This document shows positions 50,571 through 62,928 of a stretch of DNA of 64,000 bases, piece by piece. The stretch comes from Rotaria macrura (taxonomy: Eukaryota; Rotifera; Eurotatoria; Philodinida; Philodinidae). The stretch is from assembly GCA_900239685.1 (NCBI GenBank), contig OENT01000077.1:175441-239440 (forward strand), in the 5' to 3' direction. Positions within the stretch are counted from its first letter, which is position 1. Each line of letters begins with the position of its first letter. The notes beneath the pieces were generated by a model. That model saw only the letters and a program-made list of their open reading frames with translations. It made no database searches and was not told the origin of the DNA. Position numbers and translations under genes: made by a program.

Positions 50571-53500
50571 ATCTGATCAGGTTACAGTACTCTACTGTGA
50601 GAAGTAGTTTTATCAAGATCATCTGCTAGAAGAATGATTTGCAAGACTTACAAATATCGTTTCAGTATAGCGAAGATGCTGGTTTTATCATCATACTCCA
50701 ATTCTAGCTTCATGCTCGGCACTAAGTTCACTTCTGATAAAAATGATTACTAATTTACGAAGTCTCATGAAGTCAAAAGAACCACTATTTGCCCGACAAA
50801 GCTTCGAAAAATTACAAATACTCTTTCTTTTGAAGCATCACTAAAATAATTAGTATATTCATTCATACCAATGAATTAATACATAAGTGTTCATCACTTG
50901 TTCTAATCGTTCGGTGTTATGCATTTCTTAAAATATTATTAGTAGAGAGTCACAAGTGTCAAAGTTTCTGAACCGTAGAGGTATGTAGAGTGTTTAATCG
51001 TAATGCTCATATATTTGTGATTTGTCTTTATGAGTATCTAGTACACTGCTGTTTTTCACTTTTGTTTTCTTACATCATGCACGTAAGATTTCATTGATGG
51101 ACGTAATAAAGTAAAATAACTACTCTGAATTTACTAACTTTGTTGTGTATTCTTTCCTATATATATCCATGTGCTCTGTATTACCGATATTCTACGAAAT
51201 TCCTCTTCGCTGGAATCGATTATGTTTCATATTTGATTGATATTAATACAAAAAGATGATGAAAGATAGCAAAAAAAAATATTCATTACAACGCCATTTT
51301 TCACGTTGTTTTGCATTTGAATTTTGTTCAAAAATTAGTGGAAAATTCTTTGGTTCTATTTTCAACAATTCTCCCATAATCCCAATGGAATTCTTTCTCT
51401 GCTGACACACTAGTTCTTCGAAATTTTTCGTAAGGATCATGAGAACTTTTTGGCTGCTTCTAGATCAGTATCATGCCACAGTCATAGTAACTCCTCAATA
51501 ATATGATCTGATTTTCAACAGGGTCTGGACAGATTTTAAGAAACGAGAATACAACATAGATGATGGCATAGAATATCAATTCCCGTGAGTTGATCAGTCT
51601 GTATCCTAGTGTATGACTGTATAGATGAATAGGGTGTTTTCATTCCTTGACTAATGACCTCAGCATTCAGTTTTTTTCATAGATCCTGAGTAGAATATAG
51701 AAATTCACTTTAGAACGACACTCTAAAATATATTAGTAGTGTAAATATTTATTAATAAGAGTGGATAGTCAACGGAAAAATAACAGCATCTCAGTGCCAT
51801 TAATAGTTTTTGAGTTCTATTTCTGCTTCTAGTTGCAAAAATTATGAGTGCCTGAGTAGGACTCATATCGATTTCAAGGTGACTTTTTCGATGACTAAAA
51901 AAGTATGTCAGAGATTCGATTGAAGCTATTCTGTAGATTGACGTGAGGATCGAGTTATAAACGGAATAAATTGCTAATCAAATCGATAGTTTCAGAGTAA
52001 CGCTTACTATAAGCAGCAGGTAATAAGTATCTCGAGATTTCTGCAATGAATCATTCAGTATCCATATTGCTCTGGCGATCTGAAATATTCTAAATGTTGA
52101 ACAGATTCTGAATAGAATCAGTTTAAAATCTGGATGAGAACTGGACAAACGAAATTTGACAGCATGGTACTGCAAACATATTTTGATTTTGATATCAATT
52201 TAAGCGACCGGTCTTTTTATTCTAACTCTATTGGTTCTAGTCTTACTGGATATCGTCCAATAAAAATTCACAGTACATCTTCAATACAGTGAAGACGTTT
52301 GTCTGATTCTCTGCATGTACATGTAGAAAATATGTTTAACATAACATGATAAAATAGCATAGAAAAAATGGTTAGTTTTACTTTTACGACTATGAGTAGA
52401 ACAGAGAATGAAGTTCAGTAAGATTATTCAATCTTAATTTGAAAAATCAGTTCAAGCAAGAACTTGAAATTATGAATAGCAGTGTGGCTAAAATTTGACA
52501 TGATTCTCTAAGACTCTCTCTTAATGAATAGTTTTGATTTAGTATTGCAAGCAAACTCTACGACAGTCTCAACTGAGTCTGTATGCTTGTATCGGAATTC
52601 TGACGTAGATAAATATTGTCTCGCGAGCATTCTAAACTTTCATTCTTGAAAAAACTTTCAATAGACTGAAAAAAATCCTTAACAACGTTTTTATATATTG
52701 GGTTGAAGAGTTCCTATATCTACGACTGGATGGTACTTTATTTTTTACTGTTTCTTTTACGATCCGACTGAAGATTAAGAACGAAATCTCGTGACATCTT
52801 GTAGTGTAATTATGAAAAAATGGAGAGACGAATACGTAAGCTAATTCTGACAGCAATATATATATCTATATATTCTAAATGTAGCAAAGTTTAAAGATAA
52901 TGAATGCTAAAATTTGAAACAGGATTCATTATAAAACTTCTAAAATATTTTACATTCAAACTGTTGACAATGTCTGCCATGCTACTTAGAGGCAGAGATG
53001 AACATGATTGAGACGATAGAATTACTATCCTTAATAGCAATCTCTTAGTAGACATTTGTTCTATTTGAAAAGACCCGAAACGATTTCATCTCATCATTTT
53101 CTGTTGCTTTCTTGTCAATTATGATTTTAGTACGGTACAAAATTGTTCAGTGTAGAAATAAATCATTGCGTTTGTATAGACAGCATGCGATTGCAGTTAG
53201 ATGAAAATCAGTCAATTTTTATAGAAAAATTCAATGAAACTATCATCATCAATATGTAATTAGAAAAATAGGAAAGCAATCTTGTCTGGTACCGATCTTT
53301 CTGTTGGCTATCATGTGATTGACATGTGTTTTAGGCCAGTTAGAAAATTAGTATTATTTTGACATTCAGTTTGAGATCTTACGGTAAGAAGAAATCCTTA
53401 ATATTAGTTCACATGTTAAAACATTTGATTTACAAATACACCAACGCAATCGTTTTTATTTGAATTGTGAAAATGAAGAAAATTCTTTTTTTATATTTCT

Positions 53501-54309
53501 TTACATATCGACAGTTGGTGGCAAAATTCGATTGAATAGGTGTCACCGATCAAACTGCTTTTGAAGTAAGTTTCATTTTTCTGATTTAACTATATATGGG
53601 CACTTGTATCAATAGATATTTAGACTGTGAGAAAGATTTTCAATTTCCAATCTTTTCTGCTTTTCTACGTAAAAATTAATTATTTCACGAATGGAATATT
53701 GGATCTTGAATAAGCTCTCTCAAACAAAACAAAAGCAATCATTATCCATAGAACATTTATGCGATAAAAGCCTATCTATATGATGAGTCATACTTTTTGA
53801 TTAATTCTTTCGAAAAAAACATTTCAAAACGATCAAAATGAATTACATGCAATGTCATTTTTTAAAACTGATATTTTGAATTGCTTCATATGATTTTTAA
53901 TATCAACTTTATTTAGTAAAAATATAACAAAGCAGTATCTGGAGACATGTTGTAACAGTCGGTACATTTTTCTAAATCATAATTCAAGTGACAATAATCA
54001 ATCAATGAAAATTAGGCTTCGATATATTGGATGAGGGATAAAAACTGAAACAAAGTTTTTCTTTATAATATTCCACTATACGATCATGTTGATGAATTAA
54101 AGATGGCGTAAGTCTATAATGAAAAAATTTCCGTCACAAACAATCAAAAAGGTTTTGGTCTTGTATTCCATTCGTTCTTCAATGTCACTTACCAATCATT
54201 TGTTTATCACATTGAATAATTTGACTTCAGAAGTTCTTTTAAATACTTACACGTAGTCGATTTTAGTACGAGTTTTATCTTATTTCTTTTTCTTTTTCTG
54301 GATCTAATA

Positions 54310-57300
54310 ATGGCGATGTCAATAGGAAATGACGCATCGATATGGTCATGGAGTGATGCTAGTGGTAGACACAATCAAAATATTGTTGATAATTATACAC
54401 TGTAATCTACGGGGAAAGTGAAATTAAAATTTTATTCATATCCTTGTCTTTCTTTAGTCACATATCAGCTGATTTTTTCGTTATTCAGCCTATGGTACGG
54501 GATACAAAAGAATATCTTGTTATTGATCGAACTAATGAGGAGATTCAAATTCACAGTAATCGACGTTTTGCTTTTATTCGTGTAAATATATCAGTTTTAT
54601 TCTATTTTTTTAAAGGTGTTTTGCCCAATGTTGATGAAGCTGAACGGCGATCCATTCATGGCATCATTGGAATAATTAACTTAATATCGGGTCCATACTT
54701 AATTGTTATAACATCTAAACAGCGCATAGGTGATATTAATGGACATGCTATTTATAAAGTTCAAACAACTGAAGTAATACCGTACGCACGTAATTTGACT
54801 CATTTAAATGAGTATCAAGTATGATAAACGTTTCTTTTTATTTTTGGAAGAAAGTATGTTACTGAACTTTATTAGATAAAATATAATACAAAATATTTGT
54901 CAATGATCGAACTCGTTTTGCGTACCGAAGCATTTTATTTTTCCTATTCATATGATATAACACATACATTGCAACGTCTTCATTTATCATCGCCAGATTT
55001 TTATGGAAAGCCATTCATTGAAAGAGCCGATCAACGTTTTGTTTGGAATCGTTATTTACTTAATCCATTGTCAACCAATAAAGCTACTGCTCAATTTGCT
55101 TTACCACTTATTCATGGATGTAAGTTTAGAGAAATTACCAAGTCAATTACATGGTTTCATTTTCTTTGAAAATAAACTAGTTGTTGCACTTCATACACTT
55201 AATATTAATGCACGTTCTTTGGCTTATGGGGTTATTTCAAGACGAAGTACTCAACGTGCGGGTACAAGGTATGAAATAAATGTTCAGATTTAGTAAAAGA
55301 GAACATTTATATTTTTCTTTTTAATTAAGATTATTTATTCGTGGCATTGATGATGATGGTCGTGTAGCGAATTATGTAGAAACAGAACAAATTTTGCAAT
55401 TGGACGATTCTGCTTGTTCTTTTGTACAAGTAAATATACATCTAACTATTCAAATATTTTTCTAACATGATACTCTTTGCAGAGTTAATTACATTGAATG
55501 TTAGAGAATAAGCTATTTTTAAGTTACGATTTATAGAATTTTCAACAAGTGTCATTATCTACTGTAATATTTCTTTATGTTAACGTAAAGTCCTTAATCG
55601 ATATACTTTACCTAGGATTAAAAAATATAAATATTTCAGATGATAATTCTCTAGATTCATAAAATGATGAGGTCTATTAAAGTATCGTTCGAAGTAAACA
55701 TGAGTTAAGTGAAATAATTGACTTGCAACAGTGATTTATGTTTAAAAAAACATCTGTTTTTCTCCTACTGAAAACGTTTGCTATTAGTTTCAAGAATAGA
55801 TTTTGATTTTTGTGCAGAAATGCATTATTGCCATTCTATCTTATTTCACATATATATGTACATACTGATTTAGGATACATTGATCAAATGAAATGCCATC
55901 ATTGTTCATAACGTGTGATTCTTATTAGTGATTATGTTCGAAAGAATGATATTTTTAGTTAAAAACTTGAAACTGAAAAACTTCTTAGTTTTTTATTAGT
56001 CAAATTATTCTCTGTCTTCATCTTCATGTTTTGAATAAAATGTCTAGTGTGTGCATCAATCTATAGAGACAACATATTGCAACATAAAACTTATGTCAAC
56101 CTCGTTTCTATTTCTATCATGGTCATGTAATCAAACTCACTCTTTAACTTTCAACAGTCTTTACTTGATATTCTTATGTGCATGTATATATATATATATA
56201 TATGAAAAATTGATCGAACTATGCAATTATTAAATCACAATAAGTAGTATACATGGCAGTATCTCGAATCGGACTAGAAGGGCACTTGTAAACAATTGCA
56301 ATTGATCGAATTTCTCTTCATACGAGAACAAGACATGCGATCACTTAGAAATGTCATATATGAGGGATGTTACACGCATTGTAATGTCGTAAACGATCGT
56401 ATTTCTTCATATTCGATACGGATATACACGTTCATTGTAATGTGTGATTCTATAAGATCAAATTAGTTTATATACGACAGAACAACGAATGACGCAGAAT
56501 ACTTCGAAGCACCTCGCTTTGGAAAACTACTGAATTACATCAATGTTCAGTCAGAAGACAGCTTCGTTTCTTACTCTCTACACATTCATATAGATTATTG
56601 TCGTATAGTTACATTATGGCAGCTACATTCGAAAAAAATTGGACAAATACGAGTGAGTACTTATTACTGGAGTTGATTCTTACAATTGGTAGAACATTCT
56701 AATACTTGTTTAAGTGAATTACAAATGAATTAGTTCTATCTTATTGAATATATTCAAATTACGAGAATCACTGAACCAATGATGTTGATCTTTTCAAATT
56801 GTAAACGATAAACTTTTCAGTTGCGATCAATTCTATTTTACTCATTTCACCATTGTGCTCGAGTATCAGTTGTATTTAAAATTTATTCTAAAATAGCCGA
56901 ACCTTTTTAGTTAAAATTCAAAGTTTTAAAACGTTTTCAATATCTCACCAAAAGCAAATTGAATACTAGTTCAAATGCCATGACATTCTCTAGGTACGTG
57001 GATCAGTGCCATGCTATTGGACACAATTACCTGACCTTCGTTACAAGCCAACAGTGACAGTCTTACCATCAAATAATCATGTAAGAGGAAATCTCTCTTG
57101 AGTTTTCTATTAAAATCATTCGAAATGAAAATGTTGCTTTATTTCAGATGATTGCTTTTCGGCAACATTTTGATGAACAAGAATTCTATTATGGAAAACA
57201 ATTTCTTATTAGTCTTGTATGTAAACTTCAAAGAAGTTTTCATATAAAAATATTTCTTAATGATTCAGACAAATCACCATGGTGCCGAAGGGAAACTAAA

Positions 57301-59521
57301 TGCCAAATATCGTGAATTACATGAGTCAAGTCAACTGGAAAATCTTAAGTTAGAAAAAATTTTATTTTATTTTAATGTATTATCATTATTCTTGTTGCTT
57401 GTCATTATTGTTCCATTAGATTTGAAGATTTCGACTTTCATAAGGAATGTGCTGGCATGCGTTATGATCGTTTGACAATACTTTTAGCACGTATTCTTGC
57501 TGATCTAGATGATTATGGGTACTGTATAAAATAAAATTACTGATTTTTAAAAGACTATCGCAATATATATCAATTTGCTCTAGTATAGTTATTTTGCCGT
57601 AACTAACAGTGGTTCAGTACATAGTAAACAAACTGGTGTATTTCGTACGAATTGTATCGATTGTCTCGACAGAACAAACGTTGTTCAAAATCTAATTGCT
57701 AAAAGAATCTTAGAAGAACAATTAAAACGGTATAATGTTATTCAATATCGTGATACAATCGATTCATTTAAACAATTAAGTAATGTGTTTAAAAATAGTA
57801 AGCAACACTAGATCTATTCTGTTTTTGTTTTGATTTTCAAAATGAATTAATTTTACTTTTACTTAAGTTTGGGCAGACAATGCCGACGTGATTAGTCTTC
57901 AGTATGCTGGAACTGGTGCTTTGAAAACAGATTATACAAGGTTTGTGTTATAGATTTTCATGTTCAAGTCTCTCAGAGCCATGCTGCATACAATCTATGA
58001 TAAAACAAAAGAAACGATTTCTTGAAACAGAATAACTCTAACTGAGATTCTAAATCAGAATGATACATCGAGCAGATAATCAGCTAAGAATACAAATACA
58101 ATCTTCAGAACTATAAATCTTACATGATACGTTTGAAATGTATCCTATTATATCGATTGATAAATCGAAAGAAATTCAACCAGTTAACTGTGACTCGACT
58201 AGTTGTGATGCCAAAATAGATTCTTATAAATTTTATCATATTGTTTGCAAACATGAAAGCATAGATACAACTTCCTATCTCGTAGAAATATTGAGCGAAG
58301 GACTAATTAATGTATTATCCTAATAACATCTATTATTAACGTTCGTCTATACATTACAAAAGTTGATCATTCAATATTGCATGTCAAAACCTTTTCACAT
58401 TGTGTGCGCTTTCTATGCATACCAATAAATTCAATTGCCATACAATGTATTCATAACCAATCATATGAGTTTGCGTTGATGAAATCAGACGACATTCACG
58501 GATATCCATAGTCAATCATGTTCAGTTGTTGTTATTGTTTTTTTTTCCTATGATTGAGAGTATTCTAAATTATATATGAAGACTTATGAAGGATGAAACA
58601 TTTTCGGCATAGAAAGTGATGTGGCTATACGCTATTCTTCAAGTCCTCATGAATTCTGATAGTTTTGCTAGTCACGTAGAAAAAATGTTGATTCGATTTA
58701 CATTTGTTCGATATCTTTGGTGATGATCTTATTACGGAGAAAGCTAGTAGAGTCGTTCCGTATTTGATTACATCTTAATTTAACACGTGAAACTGTCAAA
58801 CTAACTGTGATGGTGAAAAAAAATTATGGATGTATGTCTCGAAGATTATTATCATATCAAAAAGACACAATTTTTTTTTCATTGAACACTGTAGACTTTT
58901 GACTTTATTCGGTATCAGTAGTTTTGACTTTTTTTAAACAATAAATTGTAATCATTAAGTTATGTATAATATATATTGAAGTAAATCTTTGCAATATTAT
59001 GATAGATTCAGAAGAAAATCTTTATAAAAAATGTAAATTTGACTACTTAGAACTGGACAACGATCAGCCATGGGCTTGTTTAAAGATGGTTATAATTCAT
59101 GCGTACGTTATGTACTAAACAATTTTTATGATGGTTTTCGACAAGTAAAACTATTTTTGTTTGTCATACTTTTCTTTAATGTAGTTCATCCTTCTTTTCT
59201 TTTCATTTTATTTGCAAAAAGGATGGCATTGATCTATTTTTGGGTAATTATCGTATATCCTCAGATGAAGGACGTACACCTGAATCATGTCCAATAAGTA
59301 AAGAATTGAGTAAAAAGTTTTTGGCATTACCAATAACCATGTTTCTTGCTTTTTCAATGTGTATTATTAATTTATTAATACCGGCTGCGTCATTTCGAGA
59401 ACAGATGACATATGTTTTGTTTTGGGGGGCTGCAACTATATCAACATTGGCAATAACAATGGTCTGGGGACAAGAATTAGTCGATGCACCAAAACTTTAT
59501 TCCAAAGTTAAAAGAGATTAA
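54310..59521 (+). CDS. SACM1L: Phosphatidylinositol-phosphate phosphatase SAC1
   Basis: SAC1 is an ER/Golgi membrane enzyme that dephosphorylates PI4P. Exons are 54310-54401, 54458-54564, 54616-54818, 54876-55119, 55181-55268, 55330-55429, 56994-57080, 57148-57216, 57269-57348, 57420-57518, 57589-57797, 57868-57940, 59051-59144 and 59222-59521. The product is 614 residues, against 587 in human. Clear matches include HISADFFVI near the start, [38 protein letters not shown] and [14 protein letters not shown]. The catalytic CIDCLDRTN has its Cys near 412. [24 protein letters not shown] follows as consecutive blocks, then two C-terminal membrane helices ([35 protein letters not shown]). The last five residues, KVKRD, fit a KxKxx COPI retrieval signal. 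Introns 55430-56993 and 57941-59050 hold no feature I recognise. Confidence 0.95.
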
Positions 59522-59554
59522 CCGAGCATTTCATTATTTTTTGACAAGTAAAAT

Positions 59555-59560
59555 AATAAA
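59555..59560 (+). terminator. Polyadenylation signal AATAAA, SAC1
   Basis: Canonical hexamer 34 bases after the SAC1 stop codon. The following 410 bases to the next ATG are AT-rich and end in a splice acceptor. Confidence 0.5.
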
Positions 59561-59972
59561 CTTTCTTTTTTCTTTTGCTACTTCTGTTCATGCCAATATC
59601 TGTTTCTGTTTTTTTAATATAAGTTATAATTGATACCCGTAGTACATTCTATGGAAATTAAATCTATTCACTTTTGTTTTGTTTACGATAATAAGTATTT
59701 AGAAAATGCTTGGATAATGATAATAATATACGAGACAGAATAACCTCTGTTGGCACATGGTACTAGATTCTTTTCAAAGATCAATGAAAGTCTGTCATCA
59801 TCATATCTAGTGTATTTTTAGGTTGAATATAATTTCAATTTGAAATCAGATCTTTCAAATAGAAATTTTTTTCTTTAGCATTAATCATTGCTTCAAGACG
59901 TTTTATGTGATAAATAATAAATATTGAAAATTCTTGATTCGACATTTTTCTTTTATCCTTTGAATTTTGTAG

Positions 59973-61105
59973 ATGCCAATTCTATCTTATTTAGTTCGTT
60001 ATTTTCATTTCATGTCAAGTCATGATCCATCGTTAATCATTCGAGATGTTACTTACATTTCTGGTTCAAATGCACATGCTAATCATAAATTGGATTTATA
60101 TCTTCCTGTACCGATTAAAAATTTATTATCGTCATCTGATGAAGAATCCCAAAAGAAAATACCCATCATAGTTCATGTTCATGGTGGTGGCTGGGTCCGT
60201 GGGAGTCGTAAGCATGAATGGCGTGGCGGACCTACGATGGGTCGAACATGTGCTAAACAAGGTTTTGTTGGCGTCATTATGTCTTATCGTTTAGCACGTA
60301 TTTCTTTGATTTCATTTCTGACTTGGTCATTCATTTTTGGCTTAATTATAATGATTACTTCACTTGCTCTCCTATCATGGCAACTTGTTGTAGGTTATAT
60401 TACTTTTATGGCTATTGTTTACGCTTATAATTTCTTATACAAAGTTCGAATACCAGTTCATCTGGATCATGTAAGTCATGTCATAGACTTAAACATTTTC
60501 TCAAAAAGTACGAAATTGGATTTAATTTTACTTTAATTTAGATGGTTGATGATGTATGTCATGCATTAGTTTACGTCCGAGATCATATTTGTGAACATTA
60601 TCCACAAGCAGATCCAAATCAAATATTTCTATCTGGTCATTCTGCTGGTGCACATTTGATAAGTTTACTTATTCTTGATCGATCTTATTTTGAACGTCAT
60701 CAATTTTCTCTATCAGCCATTCGTGGCGTTATAACTATAAGTGGAATTTATACATTATCTAATCCAACACATGATTCACATACCAATATTCGTAATTTAT
60801 TATTTCGTATACTTTATTTAAGTAATTTAGTCTATGATGAAGGAAAAACTTTTGTTGAATATTCACCAATCGAATACATAAAAGAAGATACTGAGCTCCC
60901 ACCAATTCTTGTCATGTCTGCTCGATTCGATATGGGCTTAGATGTTGATGCACGCCGTTTTGTAGAAAAACTACGTAAATATAATCATTCTGTTGAATAT
61001 CATATTATTGGCGGTATGACAACTCATGGAACAATATCAAGTAAATTTTCGAAGAACGATGCACATCGTCATTTTTTTGCATTTATCCGTCAGAATGCAC
61101 AGTAA
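59973..61105 (+). CDS. Membrane-inserted alpha/beta hydrolase, carboxylesterase-like
   Basis: Two exons (59973-60470, 60542-61105) encode 353 residues of an alpha/beta hydrolase of the esterase/lipase type. The oxyanion-hole motif HVHGGGW is at 68-74 and the nucleophile elbow GHSAG at 198-202 (Ser200). Asp296 or Asp300 in SARFDMGLD and His328 in MTTHGT complete a likely triad. The GHSAGAHL context is shared with isoprenylcysteine methylesterases and kynurenine formamidase, but I cannot choose a substrate. About 45 hydrophobic residues (110-155), enough for a two-helix hairpin, sit between the oxyanion loop and the nucleophile. The ATG directly follows a pyrimidine-rich acceptor (TTTGAATTTTGTAG). 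It lies between SAC1 and THOC6 on the same strand. Confidence 0.85.
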
Positions 61106-61203
61106 TATTGTGAAGAATAAATTTTCGTCTATTTTTTGAATAATTTTCGTTCAGCCGGTACTTTTTCGTTGTATTTTCAGATTATATTTCTATTATTAGT
61201 GTC
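61106..61203 (+). promoter_or_regulatory. 98-base intercistronic gap with poly(A) signal and splice acceptors
   Basis: The gap contains AATAAA at 61116-61121, 11 bases after the hydrolase stop, then two acceptor-like sites: TATTTTCAG ending at 61180 and TATTATTAG ending at 61199, four bases before the THOC6 ATG. It is very small for an independent promoter. The layout is that of an operon resolved by 3' cleavage and trans-splicing. Confidence 0.5.
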
Positions 61204-62928
61204 ATGCCTGTAATGAGTGCCTATCTTGATTCATACAATACGAATATTGATCGAATGAATACTTGTATCATATCGGCTGTTTATTCGCCAGATAATACAC
61301 GTTTGATTGCTAGCGATGATCAAGGTCGTTTAGGATTATTTTATTCGTCACCTCAAATATCAACCAAACCAATATTTTTAACTACTCTATCTAGTGGACA
61401 GCATTCACAATCAAACTCTCGGACTAATAATAATAGTATTTCACTTGCATCAACTGTTAGTGAAATGTTAATTGTTGTTGGTGGTGGTATTCATAATGGA
61501 CTTGTACAAGGTTATCGTTGGTCAGACGTAATGTCAAATAAAAAAGCGCCACAACTACCATCGGACACATTTTCATTTGATCTTGCACGTGGACCAAATG
61601 AGATATTTGTTTGTGTTCAAGCACCATCAAAAAAACAATATCAAAAAGCCGATGAAATTATTGTTGGCTCAAGTATTGGTACATTACGAGTCTTAAATAT
61701 TGAACGTCAGACATTAGTCACGACGGTCGATTCAGCACATAAAGGAACAATACATCAAATTGCATTTGCTAATGATGGAAAGCGCATTGCATCTTGCTCA
61801 GAAGATGGTAGGTTTATTTCTATTTCGATAAACGATAAGAACCTTTTCGATATCAGATGATATATCCGCGTGAAATTTCCGTGAACATAAGTCGAGAAAC
61901 TAAAAAAGAAAAACTTCCATCATAATAAATTTATTGATTTATTATATAATGCTATTTTACGTTAAAATCTTCATTTTGAACATACATATTTGTTCAATTA
62001 GATTAAAAATACCACTAGTTCAATGAAAGTTTAGCTCGAACGAGTGAAATCTTTATTTACTCGAGTATCATGTCATAGGCTCTATTCGAATGGATCCTTT
62101 GGCAGGAAAAGATTAATTTTCACAGATGAATTTGAGAGATTACACTATTTAGACCTAACTCAGTAAGTTGAAGTATAAGATTGTTGAAAATTTCTAATTT
62201 TTGATCTGTTAGCACGAGTTCAGAAATCAGTTACAGTTTATTGTAATGAGAACTGGTCTTACGATCAGTGAGAAGCAACCTAAAACAGAACTTATTCGCT
62301 CACCATACATTCAATAGTATTCGTCCATGTTTTGTGCAATGAAAATAAACTATTCTACTACGAAAGGATCAAAATTCGAAAATTTTTATATTTTTTAATA
62401 GAACAAAAGACAATATTTTACTATTTAGGAACATGTAAAATTTGGGATTTATCCTCATCGACTCATCAACCAATTTATACCATTGAAACGAATAAGTGGA
62501 TTAGTTGCTGTGCTTTTGATATGGCGACAGATCGTCTTGTCCTTGGTGGTGATTGCCCATTATCGCTTTGGCATTTAGCCATGTTGAGTTCATCCACAAA
62601 ACAAAAACCATTACTTGTCTACAATTCAATTCCGACACCAATATATTCGTTAGCATTATGTTCTGTTGATGATGACACAATACTTGTTGGTGGAGATACT
62701 AATAAACTATATTCAATACCAAAAAACGGTGATGAACAAACAATGACAATAAATCGTCCAATAACACCATCGCCCATTTATACGATTGCTACAACTACGA
62801 ATAAAAATCTTGCTAAAGAGAACGAAGAAGTTAAGGTTGCTGTTGCTGGTAGTCACTGGCATATAGATTCATTTACAATAACAGAAACAAATATTCGCAA
62901 GATTGGCCATTATGAATTTTCAAAGTAA
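61204..62928 (+). CDS. THOC6: THO complex subunit 6 (WD40 protein)
   Basis: THOC6 is a WD40 subunit of the THO/TREX complex, which couples transcription and mRNA export in the nucleus. Exons 61204-61807 and 62429-62928 join in phase (G|GA) to give 367 residues, against 341 in human. WD-type blades are visible: ISAVYSPDNTRLIASDDQGRL at the start, IVGSSIGTLRVLNIE, IHQIAFANDGKRIASCSEDG, and CKIWDLSS directly after the splice. The segment KWISCCAFD...LVLGGDCPLSLWHL matches the THOC6-specific blade, and the end VAVAGSHWHIDSFT matches its last strand. The intron is 621 bases and has no feature I recognise. Orthology is from remembered sequence similarity and could be confused with another WD40 protein, but the WHL blade makes this likely. 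Confidence 0.8.

Larger units (their letters stand above)
43560..54309. other. Gene-poor 10.7 kb region
   Basis: Long AT-rich stretch with no convincing intact gene on either strand. It contains a possible decayed retroelement protease fragment (44609-44875), three copies of a 14-base motif (47263-47628), a short CATGCATG tract near 49162 and a GC-rich CCCG island (50494-50570). Between about 51.4 and 52.9 kb the composition changes, and short motifs such as TTCTAG and AGAATC recur, which might be an old decayed repeat. I could not define its ends. Confidence 0.45.

Noticed and set aside
48235..52856. Several 60-100 codon frames in the gene-poor region
   Set aside because: Mostly without a real start codon, with no domain, splice pattern or conserved motif.
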